The position numbers and the translations under genes were made by a program. From the NCBI GenBank assembly GCA_907165065.1, contig OU015538.1, positions 18,057,165-18,121,164 on the forward strand: a stretch of DNA of 64,000 bases, read 5' to 3'. Shown in pieces: positions 50,381 to 63,960 of this stretch. A model generated the notes under the pieces. The model was not told the DNA's origin and did not search any database. It worked only from the letters and a program-made list of their open reading frames with translations. Origin of the DNA: Caprimulgus europaeus (lineage: Eukaryota; Chordata; Aves; Caprimulgiformes; Caprimulgidae). The number at the start of each line of letters is the position of its first letter. Within the stretch, counting starts at the first letter, position 1.

Positions 50381-53300
50381 TTAACCCTGCAAACTCCCTT
50401 TGGGGGGTCTGCCTTAATTTTGGCAGTTGTAGGGCTGTATATTCATTGTTTCCTGATTTCACTAGTAAATCAGATGTCAATGAAATTCAGTGTTACAGGT
50501 CAAGCAGAGATGGATCACAATTTATCCTTTGTGTTTCTGAACTGTGGGTTCATATTTCTGCCAACTGTATTTGTGGAGTTCTGCTCCTTACTTTGGCCAT
50601 GATCGATACATCCAGGCATCGCATGTGACTTACCTAGTCTGGCCATTTCCACAGGTGTGGATGAGGAAGGATGTGGGCCCTGTCTCTTGAGTGAACCAAG
50701 GACACAGCCCAGTCAGTTCACGTACTATGAATTTAAAACCATTAAAGCAATCAGTTCTGTACCTCTTTTTTTCATGGCACTGGATCCTAGAACAAAGATC
50801 AGAAAAAGTGTTCTGAGCAACTCAGGACTCAGTAGTAGTTTGCTCTTGCAAAGATGCATTCAGATGTGGACTAGGTTCTTCTAGAGGTCTGGAACAGAGC
50901 AGGAGTAATTTTTAAGGGAAGTTAGAATAAAGAAGTGGACTTGGAAGTGTAAGAAAAGATTGTAGAAAAACATAAATAGAGAAACTGTCTTTGTACTAGG
51001 CTACATGTTTTACTGTTTGTACTTCTTTTTTGAAAATTGTAGTCAGGGTATAAATTTAAGAAGTAAGATAAATAACTTGGTTCCTGAAATAACCACAAAT
51101 TGAGTAATTTTCAAAGGTTGCCATGAGTATTTTCCCCCAACTGATTTAATTGGCTGGCTGACCAGTTCTGTGAATGGCAAATACCTTTAGTCATATATGT
51201 TATAATAGAGACTTGACAAGTACTTTTTACATATAAAATACATTGAAACATATTGAGAATTTGTTGTCATTTCTCTTTAAATACTGTAAGATATGGGTGA
51301 ATTCTAATGAAGAGGTAAATGTATCTGAATAAAATTACTTCTGTGTATGTCAAGTTGATACAGCAGTTGCCATGGTAAACAAACATTGTACATAAATACT
51401 TAAATAAATAGTTGTATATTTAGAATGGTAGCAAGCTGTTAACCAAGATTTAGACAGTGATAAACAAGACCCTGTAGAGAATCCTGGTGCTTTCAACTGT
51501 CTATATATCTATTCAATTACCGAACTGAATTAAATAAAACCTAATTGTTCCAGCCTTTAATTGGAGGCTGGAGAAGCAAGCAAAGGAGAAGGAATAACAA
51601 TAAGCATCATAGAAAGTCTTAAGAGAAAAAGGAAATATTCTGAATCCATACAGCTTACCATCATAATATAAGTCTGCTACTGTGACTGTGGGCATCAAAA
51701 TGGAAAATAAAGTTCAGTATGAGTTGCAAATCCAAATGTCTTGATGGTGAGTTAAATCAAATGTATCAACGCAAATCATTATAGTCTTTTCAAAATAATA
51801 GACTTTGAATGTTTCTGTTAGCCCTGAAAGAAGATTTACTGCATCTGTTTAGATTATGGGGAAGTGCAGTGTTCCAGTTAAAGACAGAAAGCGATCTGAG
51901 ACTGAAAAGAGAAAGGATTTGGGGTAAAAGTAAGCAAAGAAAATGAATTATTTTGATTCTACATTACAACATTTTGAAATAGTAGATTTTGAAGTTATTC
52001 GTGAACATCAGTGTTCTTGTATTCTGTGTTTAAATACGATATTTGCTTGTGTTCCGAGGTCAGTCAGGGGCTCTAATATCTTGTATGTGCCCTTTGATTT
52101 TAACTGTGCAGAGCTGCTCAAAGATTCTTTTCCTCTTCCCTTTAACTCATATCTCTCCAGGCTTATCCTGAGGCAGTTAAGTTTTGTACCTCATTATTTC
52201 TCACATTTAACCATGGTATAATAAGGAGTGATTCATATTAACAGCTTGTTAAAATAACTCTATCCGACTTTTGCTGTCAGCAGTCCTGCTGTTAGATCAG
52301 TAGCCCCAACTAAGTACTTACACGCTATCCTGCCAAGAACTTACCAGTGGTTTTCTGTGTGGGTGATAATATGGCCTGCATGTCCTTATGCTCTATTTGG
52401 GATTTAAATTAACATTAGGACTGTATCCCATGTGCTTTTAATGAATTAATCTAATAATGAATGATCATCCATGCTGTATTATCATCATCACTGTAGTTAC
52501 CTTTTTTTTGGTGATTATATGTGGTCACTCATAGAAACCATTATTGAACCTTGTATTTTCTGTAAAAGTAGCTTTCTGTAGCAGGAAGAAATAATTGTTA
52601 TTCAGACAATAGGCAATTTGTTCAAGATTAATGTCTGTCTGTTGACATATCCTCCTTCATCTGCAGCAGGGCTATTTGGGTGCTTGAGATGGTTGGTCTT
52701 CTGGTTCTCATCATGGGAGGCAGCTCAGCCTGTTTTTTTAACAAATAATAATAACTACCAACTTGAACCTGTTCAACTGTTGAATAATTTTGTTTTACTC
52801 ATACCATCCATTTTTCTGTCTTTTAAATTTTTCCCAATTCAGGACAAAATTAGGTCTCTCATTCTAAAGACAGCTGAGGTTACCTCGAACAGTTTGTAAG
52901 GAATTTTGCCAAGAACTTGATATCCATAAATGCCACAAAAAGCTACCTGCCCTTATGCACTTGATGCATCTGATGAATGACTTGGGGAAAATAAACAAAT
53001 AAATTGTGGCTAAATAACAATAAACTGATTAATTACTGTTTATGTTTTCTTTCTAGGACATAAGAAACTCATTTAGAGCTGCCATTACTTGTTGGGTAAA
53101 TATATTCTGAGAATAATAAATGTATAAGATTATTCACTGTTCAGAGTAAATACATGATTAGTAGTTGTCAAAATGCATATTCTTGACAACAATAGGGCCT
53201 CACAGCTGCTTTGCTGCACTGTGCCAAGACTTGCTCAGGAACTCCTCAGTTCATGGACCAGTGGAGCAATAGACAATAACAATTCCCTTGCTGCCATTAA

Positions 53301-54323
53301 ACTTTGCAGAGTCACTGTGGATGCCAGGTGTCACTGACATGTGAAACACTAATAGTTCTTTGGCAGACTTATAAAAAATAACTGCAAATCCAACAAACAT
53401 GGTAATGGCATTCTGAGAGGGATGTTCCAGTGCAAATCCAAACTGATTGCAGTGAAACTAAATAAAGTGTAAAACTGGTATCACTGAGATGATACAGAGT
53501 ATTTTTCATTTATCAGGCTTTTTAATATGTGATTCAGAGCTCTTAGATATCTGTCTTTGTTGTTCTGCATACTTTGTGTGCCTCAATGTATATTAACTGT
53601 TAAAAAAAATTCAGAATTTGTTGAAAAGTATTCAATGAAAAAAATCCCAACACTGGTATAACATAGAGGACACGTGAGGAGGCTTTTTTAAACTGTACTG
53701 CTGAGTTCTAGGAACAGTTCCAGTTCAAAGAGAAATGCCTACAGCTATTAAAAGCAGTCTCAGGAAGCAGGATTTGTTACCTCTGCTAGTAGTATGTGAA
53801 CCATCAAGGCTAGAGAAGCTTCCCTTGTCTTTTATTTCTCTGAGGTCGTCTTGTCTCTTACCAGGGCAGAAGAACAAGGACAGCTGATAGTCACAGAGGA
53901 ACTAGCCCTCTCATCTAGTACCCTTTCCACAAGCAATAATTTAGATAAGGTGCTAGCAAGTTTGCTAGATAATTATCCTGAATTTGGGAATTTAAACCCA
54001 TCCATTGACTGCTTTTAGTACCTAAAGATTTTATTGGATCTCCTGTTATGGTGCCTCATAGGAATTAAGGTTTTGTGTTACATAAAAATTGTCCCTTTCC
54101 AAAAAACCCAGAGATTCTTTGGAGAAACTGGTATTGTTAATTATACCTTTCTTCACTGAGAGGAATGAGGACGCAAAGATTAAGCTATCTTTTGTTTTTA
54201 TAACCTGTGATTTTGTCCCTACGAATAGTAGAAAGGAGTCAAAACAGCTTGAAAGTGTTTCAAAAACTCTTAACGTTCTGTCAGAGAAGGTTTTGGTGTT
54301 TTCTTTGATAAAGGAGGTAAATT

Positions 54324-54324
<1 letters not shown>

Positions 54325-54382
<58 letters not shown>

Positions 54383-54384
54383 AG
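54325..54384. repeat. GAAA tetranucleotide microsatellite with GA tail
   Basis: About 12 perfect GAAA units run to 54373 and pass into a short GA repeat. The tract is pure, so it is probably polymorphic in length between individuals. The plus strand is entirely purine, which can form triplex structure. Confidence 0.95.
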
Positions 54385-57300
54385 CTTCAGTTAAATCTTC
54401 CACTTACCATATATATTTTAAGTTTTTGACCTTATAAGTGTGGTTTGTTCTGAGGATCTGCAGTTCTACTATGTGCTTTCTCTTTTTGTAGTTTACCAAA
54501 AATACAATTATTCTGTGTCTGAAATAAGGGGTTTTCAGGTGGGAAGTATTTTCTAATTTTCTAATTAAAAGGAAGTCTAAAACATTTTAAATGATGAGAT
54601 TTTTTTTATTTAAATGCACAGGATTGCTTTAAGCAGACTCTTGTGTTTCAGGCTGAATTTCAGCTTGAAGAAATCTTTTGCAGGTGCAAAGAGATATAAA
54701 ATAAGAATGCTACTAACTACGTGTCCAAGCCATCATATGAAAGTGATTTTAATATTCTATCAATTTTCAAATATTCTTACCAAGAACTGTTAGCAAATCT
54801 CAGAGTTGCAAAGGCCATGCCATTGCTTTAACAACAGCTTTCTTTACCCTTTGCAGTCAGCTCATGTCAATAACTTCATTTCTTGGCTGTAATTCTAATT
54901 ACCTGAACTTATTATATGTAATACATGCCTAAGTGATATGTCTGTGCATTAACAAAGTTCTTTTCTCAGTTCTAAGATTTTAGTACATAATGATTTATCA
55001 TTTCCTTTATGTTAATTTTTCTTATATCAGATGTGAATGCCATGATTCTTAAAATACTGAGTTGCTTAAAAAGTGCCCTGAGCACAAAACACACAGCTGT
55101 GCCTCCTGGTAACTCACCACCTTAACCCATAAAAGTTAACATCATCTGGCAAAATGAGTTCCTGTTACCTCTTGGGCAATCAACAGAAATTTTTATAGAC
55201 AAAATATGTTCCAGTGTTAATTAGAGTTCCATCCCAAAGGACATCAAGGTGACTCATACGCCCCTAATGCATATAAAATATATATGTTCATTTAATTTAC
55301 TCCTTTTGATTTGTTATGAGTTCAGTTACTAAAGGAATTAATGATATGTTAAGTATGAACCTGACAAAACCACTGCAGCTAACTGCTTTAAATTATGTCA
55401 GTACCCTTACATCAGAAAACAATAGTAATGTCATGTATTTCTTAAGAAAATGCAAACATCTCTCCCTAAAACACCTCCATTTATTAAAACTTGGTCAGTA
55501 GACTTAGCAGTGAGTGGGTGCTTTATAATTAAAATTGCTGAAAAGGAAAATTCTGTGTGGAAAAAAAAAGAGGAAAAAAAAAACCTCCAAAAACATTTAT
55601 TTTGCATTTGTTGTGGCCAAGATGGAAATTGAATGTACCTAGTTAGAGTATCAGACTCTATAACAATGGATCATAAATAATAAACCCAGGACAGTTCACT
55701 GTGATTAGTTAGGGGTGTCTAAAGAAATGAAAGTCAAGAGGGCTGGTCCAATGTTAGATTTTGAAACAGTCAAATGTTTCCTACAGAATGAGCTAAGCAT
55801 AACAGTCACATGAGTAACAACAGTACATACATTTCCTCCAGAATACCTGAGTGCATCTGGTCCTTGCAACACGTGTTAGCAAAACTCCTGCTGCTGTGAT
55901 GACGAAACAGCAACACAGATTTGAGAAACTAGCTGGGAGAGAAAGGGAAGCAGTAGTGTCATGGTGTCAGTGTGTTGAGAAGGGGTAGAGAGAAGGAAAT
56001 TGTTTTCAAGGTTGGCTGACAGAAAAGCAATATTTTAGGGTGCTATTTTTTAAATTGTGAAGTTTGGGGAAAAAAACTTAAGAACAAGCAAACAGTAGTC
56101 CAAGTATGATTGTACAAAACAAGTACAGGATATAAGAGAAATGTGGACATGATGTTTACTTCTCCAACTCCAGTTATCTGTTATAACTCCCAGTTACATA
56201 TTTAGTCACTGTTTGAATGTCTTTGTTGTTCCTGGTGAGCTGTTCTTTCCTCTGCACATAAACTGTTGGGGCATAGGAATATTAATTAGAGGGCAAGATA
56301 CAGGATAAAATGTCTATTTTAAAGTGACACAGCAGATACACGGAGCAGATCAGGGCTAAAACAGACCAGATCTTTGGTTTGTTTATGACAAGTGTCGTGC
56401 AGTGCAATGCAGAGACACACAAGTTAGTGCAGACATCAGATTTAACGTTGCCTGCTACACCTAAGCTGATTACATTGCTGAAAATCTGAGTATCTACCCT
56501 AGAAGAGAAAAAGATACTTAGTCTGTGTGTGATTCTGTTGTTTCAGAAAGGGAAAGTATCTTCTGTGGTGAAGGTATTCAAAAATTGTCATTTTTACAAA
56601 GTCATCTTGCAAATAGCAGGAGGGGAAAATCCTCTGAAAATTTTGTTTACTGTAGTGATCTGGGACAAATTGTTTGCATATTGCATTACCATCTGAGAGT
56701 AATGACATATTTACTACACTGATACTAAAAGCAAATACTTTAATATTTGTAGTTATAGTTTCAATTTTTGCCTTTCTTTTTCCTGAGGCACCACAGAAAA
56801 AAGATGAAAATGAAAAAAAAAAATTGCTTTATGAAAAATTGCAAGTGTTGTAAATTACAAGTGTTGCTAGACTTCCCTTGAATTATTCAGTGTTTTTTAA
56901 GGTTTTGTGCTCTATGTGCAACAGTGTCTATGTTTATTTGATCTATTATTTTTTATATAGTTGTCTGACACTTCTTTATGAAAAAGAATAAAAGATGTGA
57001 AGCTTATCCGTGATGTCAAATTTTTATCATGTCCAAACATTTTGTGATTCTGTGTGTTTCAGATCAAAGAATGCTAGGTTATTTTTTGACTTGTTTGATT
57101 TAATCTAACCAAGAGTAACAGTATTTTAAAGTACATTTTACATATGCAAATATTTGGCAAATGAAGTGAGAAGTTTAACTGTTAATTTTTTAGCATTATA
57201 TTTAGTCTTTAAAAATATTTTGGGGTGGATAGCTTTGCTTTCAGAATTTGGTTTCCTGTTGAATAAAGAATTAGTAATAAAGTATTTACAGGAGATCTTG

Positions 57301-59381
57301 TTTTGCTAATACAATCACAAGGTAACTAGTAGCCTGTTCTGGGGAAGACCAGTAGTGAAGAATGTTAATTTGAGTTTTTAACAATATGGACTGTTAAACT
57401 ATATTTTTTTTTTAGTTATAGCAGTTATAATACTGCTTTTGATTCCAGCTAGTGACGTCTTTATTCTTCTTGCTCCTTGTAGCTTACCGTGTTATGTCTG
57501 TACAGTATAGTCCTTAGTTTACACCACTGAGGGTCTGGTGCAGTAAATTTGACATTAGCAGAGAACTTGGATAGCTTTTCCTATGTCAAGCTTTACCAAG
57601 TTTTGAAATATGTCTTTGTTTGCAGAAAATGTTTGCATTATTGTGAGATTTGGAATCGGTATCTATCGTATTCAATATATTTTAGGAAGTTTATTCAGGG
57701 AATACAATATCTATTGTATTAAATTACATAAACTTAACTCGTGTATAGAATTGGCTACAAAATAAATGTTTTCTAACAGTGGGCAGGAAGGCATTTTCAT
57801 TTTCATTGGTGTTTACTCTTTTGGATTATTTCTAGAAATATCTCACCTCTGCTGTAACTATTGTATGCCTTCATGCATCTCACTCCTGCCTGTGTAACAG
57901 CAAACATACAGCTTTTCATTTGATATGAAAATATACAGGTCCCAAATGCTTCCTCAAGGAAAACTCCTGGAGACTACAGTTCTTAGCTTGCCACAGATTA
58001 GATAGCCTTTTCCAGTTTATCACATACAGAAACATTTCTAAAATGACTTATTTATAAGGAAAGTGTCTGAGACTGTTCAGTTAGGGGGAAATATGTCACT
58101 TGGTTTTAGATCCAATAAAGTGTATTCTTTTGGGAGTGCAATAGAGGAAATGGCAAATAGATTGACTATATGCACCTGCAAGAAAAACTGTCAGGTATAA
58201 AAGTGTTACACAGTGCTCTACTCTCCCTTGTGAGGCACAAAGAGCTGTGTTGGAGAAATATTGAGTGAACAGTGCTACTAGCAAACCTGCTATGTGACAG
58301 TTTTCCAAGTTTTGCTATAGCCCTGCAAAATATTTTGTTATATTTTGGGGTTTTTTTGGTGATGCATTAATTGAATTTTATGTCACATATGTATTGCTTA
58401 GTAGGGAAATATTTATATTTCACATTTCTAGGGACCATCTACATGCATTTTTTTAGTGATAACCCCACTGTATAGACAATTAGTGCTGCAGTAACGTTAC
58501 TTCATTACCTCTTTTTGTTAGTTGAGCTTAACTGTCTCATGGAAAAAGAAATTTCTTTCTACATCATGTCTGCAAGAGTTTTTAATATCTCTTTCCTATC
58601 GAACTTGTGTATACATTTCAGCTGGATTTCTAGGTCAGAAACATTGATACAAATCTGCTTATTTGATGGAAAAAGAGATCATGTGATTTTACTGTCTTGT
58701 TTGCTCGAAGTTAGAAAATCTGTAGCTATTAGCCTCCTGATATGTGTTAGAATATATGAAAGGTATAAAATTTTGACCAATCAAAAGAATGTTGGTCCCA
58801 TGAAAGCCTTAAACTTCTATGGTGTGTAATTAAAATTCTGAATGCCAATTCACATATTCTGTACTGATTCTTAAAAGTCAAACATGATATTTTTAAAATT
58901 AAAAAATTGTAACCTTGACACCATTTGTCTAAATCTTCCTTTGACTACCCTTCCACAAAATTTTATAATGGAAAATTTATAAGGATTTAAATGAATACTG
59001 ATTTATGGGCTCAGTTTCTTTAGACAGTATATGAGAGACACATTAAATTAAAAAACATTCTTATTTAATATTTCCAGTTGATAGATGGGCAGTATTTGTA
59101 TAATCTATTTTCCTGTCTTTGTAGAAGTACCACTGGAATAGATGCATTAAGTATGTAGAAATGTAATTTCAATACTTGAACAAAAGTCACCAAATTGACA
59201 TTGATAATTGACCAATTAGAAGAAAAGCATATAAGAAAATGACATCATCATTTAAAAATCAGTAGTAGTGAAAGTCTTTATGTGCTTTTATGGATTTGTA
59301 GTGAAAAGAATTTTTATTTTCATGATATATGCTGTAGGTGAGTTTAGTCATTGTGCTTCAGTAGCTGTCTAGTTGTATGTG

Positions 59382-59405
59382 ATTGTACAATGTACACTGT
59401 ACAAT
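59382..59405. repeat. 24-bp near-perfect palindrome
   Basis: ATTGTACAATGTACACTGTACAAT differs from its own reverse complement only by one central mismatched pair (two positions). It is built from three TGTACA-like words, so local slippage is a simple explanation. No bound factor is claimed. Confidence 0.75.
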
Positions 59406-60410
59406 TGCACAATGGTTAAACTACCTCCTTTCAGAACTTCAGAGGAAATCTTCCTAAATCTTGTAGGATTAATAAAATTATTTAAAAAATTAATGCTCAA
59501 TAAGATACATGTTCAAAGAGAATGTATATTTTCCTTCTTTACTAAAAAGTAAGTCAAGCCTATTGACTGTATTTCATTGAAGTCAGCTGCAAGAGAGGAA
59601 ATGCATTCCACATTTAGATCCTGAATTCTGTTCTGTAGTGACTGCTTAAAGAAGAGAAAAAGATGTCCAGATCTTGCTGGCTGTCATTCATATAGGGACA
59701 ATCTGTGATACCTCGGACAAAACAGAAATGAAACTCTACCAGAACTGGTATTTCATTTTTTTAGGTGTTGAGTAATTGCAGGAAAGGGTCTAACCTGTAA
59801 AACTGGCAGATCCTGCATCTAAACTTGTATTCAAGTGAATACTTCCTTTTTATCTGAGCTAATATTTGTTGGGAGTTCGTATTTGAGTGTGTTGTCAAAG
59901 TTTCTATCCTGTCTTTTCTTTCTGCTAAAACTTTGTTGAGGGATGCAGTTGTCACCTTTGGGAATTGGTTTAGCCTAACTGACTAAGGCATATCAAATAT
60001 ATCAGCCATTCTCTGTCTCTTGCTGCTCTATCTTTGCCTATTTTCAAGGAGAGCTGGATAGAAATTGTTCTTATCTCACACACAAAAGGACAGGGTACTG
60101 CCTGCCTTATACAATCCAGGTCAGAGTCTGGCCTTCCTGAATTCTATGTGAAATAAAAATTGAAGAGTTTTTTGAAAGAGATTTAACCCTCTGTCTTGGT
60201 TTTTAGTATCCTGCAAATAGGATTGGACATCCTTTTTGTCTTTTCACTGCAATACTGAATTTGAACTGGAGCCATCCAAAACCAAAATGTGTTTTTGTAT
60301 GGAAATTAAGGGCAATCACAAGCAACAATCATTCCTCCAGTCAGCCTGTAACCAATGAATTCAGATTGGTGGTTAGGGCTGTGCCTGGCTTTGTGTATTT
60401 TCCTTACTCT

Positions 60411-60435
60411 CTTTGAAATTAATGGGACTCATGTA
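60411..60435. repeat. Possible old amniote repeat motif
   Basis: CTTTGAAATTAATGGGACTC resembles the ATTGAAGTCAATGGGACTC block of old amniote repeats. Very short, so chance is possible. Confidence 0.25.
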
Positions 60436-61349
60436 TGCAACTTAAAAATGTTTCTGAAAATCTCAATCATAGTCTTCTTTCTGGAGATTCTATTTCTTTC
60501 TCTAGGTTATTAAATGTTGAGTTCCTGCGTAATTTGCTCTGAATCCAAATTCTTATAATTGTCTTTGTGTTTCCTTAAATAGCAGAACAAGTGTGATGGG
60601 GGAAATCTGTCAGGTAATGGAGTTAAGTTGAACGTAACTGTACATTAAATGTATAATGACTACACAGAGATGCAAAGATGGATTATTTCTTGTGCTTTCT
60701 CTCTTTCTTTCTTACATGCCTCTTGAACTGCTAGTTTCTTTGCCTATAATGAGGAGAGGGCTCAATATAGTGTGGATATTTTTGGCAGTAATAAAAGCAT
60801 CAACTTTAGAACTGCTAGGAAATTAATTTTGTGAAGAAAATCTGAAAATAGCTCTTGTTGCAAGAGTGAAAAGGACAATAGATATGTCAATAAAGACCAC
60901 AGACAAGAATCTCCAGACGCTAGTTGTATCAGTGCTGGATTCAGAGCACAGTTTTCGTGGGCTGAAGAGATTTCTGTAGGGGAATTTCAAACTCAAGAAT
61001 ATATCAGACCTTTCTAACCAGAAAAACAGATAAAGGAACATAAGCTATGTAATACTGAACTCCTACTATGCTGAAATGATTTAGATTAATTTAGTTCTGA
61101 GCATTATCAAAGTCTGATAGATACATTCAATATGTCTAGTTTGCTCCTTTTCAGCATAATACATGTGTGCATTTTGTTAGATTCCATGCAGTAGCTGATT
61201 TTGTGGGTTGACTTTGAAGCCTGTTACCACATTTCTTCTCAGAAACCAGAAAACTATTTATATAAGTACTGTAATAAGTAATAAGCAAGTAATAAGTGTA
61301 TGCAAATATGATCCAGGCACAGGTCATAAGAATTTAGAAATTAGCTTCC

Positions 61350-61366
61350 TTTTTTTTTTTTTTTTT
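61350..61366. repeat. Poly-T tract (T17)
   Basis: A run of 17 T. Simple repeat, with no retroposon body recognised. Confidence 0.85.
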
Positions 61367-63810
61367 AGGAATATGTATTTGCATATATTCAATTATATAT
61401 TCATTTCAAATCATTCTATTTCCAGGCTTCATAATTTTCCAAGTATACATTAATCATTGCATAGTAGTAAGTATTGCTAAGGAGATTTCTTTTTAAGCCT
61501 GCAAAGAATGGACCTGGCTGGTTTTATTGTTTGGTTTCATGTATGTTGCCAGGTTTCCCTGTGTGACTGTACAGAGCACTGAAACAGAGTTACCACAGTC
61601 TTCACCAAATTGCTAAGAGAAAGGGAGCTTAAATTAAACAGAAAATATGTGATGCTCTGTTCACAGAATTACTTTTATTAGACAGGGTGAAAGAAATCCC
61701 CAGTTTGTAGTCCTGATTTTCCTTTGAATGCTACTTCAGGCAAAGTATGCTTCATTTAGAAGAGAGTTAGAAATTTTACACAACCTTCCTTGTAAATATT
61801 TCTGAACACCTTCTGCCTTCTGAAGTTACGTTCTCTCCTTAGAAAGAAAAGTTAGACTTCTGCAAAGCTTCCTCTTGTCCAAAAATGTTAGTCTGATCCA
61901 GCCTATAAGCAGAAATACCACTACGTGATCTGTGAGACAAGGTGTAACAAAACATGTCCAAAATGTCAGATGATTCAACTCTAGGTGTGTGTGTCAGGTA
62001 TTTACAAGGAACTCTAAATAGAAGGGGCACAGAAGGAGAAATCCTAAATGCAAAAAACATTCACTGAATGCATGTGGAAAAATGTTAATTTGTGGGTTGG
62101 GTTTGCAATATTATCATTTACCTGTTACTGGCTACCTATGAACAGTTCCTTTTCAAGTTGAAAATATATTGTTATTTAATTAGATACAAATACTGTTAAT
62201 CAGAAAGGTAAACAAAATCTGCATTGGTGGGTGGTACAGATTTTGGATTCTGACTTGCTTTTATATAGGTGTGAGTAATGCAGTTTTAAGCCTCTTCAGC
62301 GTAAAGCTCAAAAAGCAAAAAGAAATACTGTTGTAGGCTTTTAGTACAGGTGTATAGCTATAACTCAGATAAGAAGATCTGGGAAGTGCTTACAAGCAAG
62401 AACAGCTCTCCACAATCTGACGTTCTGTAGCTTTGGAGAACTAAATCTCACACTACTTGAGGGATTTTGCCAGAATAATCCCAGTGCTTTGTCTTTGTGC
62501 CAGGCTTCACACAGAGAGCAGGAGTTCCTCTTTGAGCTCCGAGGCACAGAGTGGGACGATTCTCACTGTTATCTCACTGCTTTTCTAGGAAGCAGAACTC
62601 TCCAGTTCTAGTTTTGTGGAATGAAATGGGAGCAGAAACCACCACTTTCTTCATCTGCAATACAGACAACGTAGAAAAATTGTCTGTGGCTCCCTTGGGC
62701 TATTACAAAGATGATGCAGCCAGATCATGGATTGCAAAGGCCATATTAGCACATCATAATGCATTTCCTGTCAGGGTTACCTGCTTTGTGAGTGTATCAT
62801 TGCTGACAATCAAACAAGTTCAGGACTGCCAGTAAACATTGGTTTTGTGAAAGGATACAACGCTATATTTCCTGGAATGGAATTGTCTTACTAAAATGCC
62901 CATAGTCTGATAAAACAATGCATTTGAATAACATGTTGCAGTGGGACTCTCACACTCTATTTTTGATTTGTTAAATTCCTGTTATGGGCTTTCAACAGGT
63001 GTCTTAATTAAGTGTTGTTATTAAAGAGTTTAAGAAATGGACTAAATCTAGCTCCTTTTTCAGCTTTTAAATTCTGTAGAAATAAAAGAAATTATTTGAT
63101 TTGGCAAGAGTAGACTACAGTGTATATTTCTCACAGCCGAAATAGAAGTATTCAAGTAAGACAGACTGTAAATAGTGATTTACAGAAAAGCATAGTAATC
63201 CAAGGTGCCTTGATTTAGTAGGTATCTAATTTGCTCACATAGCTCCTCAACTCCAGATTTAAATTTCCTCTGACATTGTGACTTGAGTTTCACAATTAGA
63301 TGTAATCTCAGGTTTTAGGTTGCAGTGTAGTTCATGTCTTCTGTAGTAATAATTATTCAGTTATGTTAGAAGTTTTTTCTGTTGTATTACACTGTGTATC
63401 TGGAATATGTCCTTCCTGAAATTCCTCTGCCAAGCAGTTCTGCATCTTACCGTTCAGATTTCTTCATGACTCATTTCACTACTCAATGGAAAAGTAACAG
63501 CAAGAGAAGGAAACTAGCCTGCATCACACAGGAAAATAGTTGGAAAGCTCTCTGCTTCCTTATGAGAAAGGAAGGCAATTTGCACTCAATGTTAGAATGC
63601 ATCCTACTGAGGTGCTTTCCTATACTGCGAATGGAGGCATTATGATAAATATTGTTACATAAAGCTATGCAACCAACTATATCTATCCCTGCCACTTTGG
63701 GGAGAACCTGGTTAAGTTTTGCCAGAGTTTCTGTATCAGCTTTATGCAAGGTGGTGTGAGGGTCAGGGCAATTAAATCAGCCTTGTTCTCAGCAGAGAAG
63801 AAAAACAGAG

Positions 63811-63834
63811 AATCCAGCAGCTAATCCAGCAGCT
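63811..63834. repeat. 12-bp perfect tandem duplication
   Basis: AATCCAGCAGCT occurs twice head to tail at 63811-63822 and 63823-63834. A slippage-type duplication in noncoding DNA. Confidence 0.9.
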
Positions 63835-63947
63835 TGGTGAATTCAATTTGCAGTGAAAAGATTCACAGACTGGGAAACTTCTTTGCCTTCTGACACACAT
63901 TGTCATTTTGAGATTTATAGTAAGATGTAAACCCAAGTAATATACTT

Positions 63948-63960
63948 AAAAAAAAAAAAA
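63948..63960. repeat. Poly-A tract (A13)
   Basis: A run of 13 A close to the right edge of the window. Simple repeat. Confidence 0.85.

Larger units (their letters stand above)
44810..54320. other. AT-rich noncoding DNA, no gene seen
   Basis: No gene is recognisable in 9.5 kb. The longest frame is 123 codons (45353-45724, plus), followed by 116 (50278-50628). Neither shows a known domain, signal or codon bias that I can see. 46160-46520 is non-repetitive, with many ATTA and TTTGAA words, and is the best-looking conserved-noncoding candidate here. A15 lies at 47423-47437 and a small imperfect tandem at 50340-50380. Confidence 0.6.

Noticed and set aside
59727-59757. Small hairpin (AATGAAA ... 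TACCAGAACTGGTA ... TTTCATT) as a microRNA precursor
   Set aside because: The stem is only 13 pairs with a bulge and almost no loop, too short for a microRNA precursor.
62551-62835. 94-codon plus-strand open frame that reads smoothly at its start
   Set aside because: It resembles no family I know and lies in ordinary noncoding DNA.
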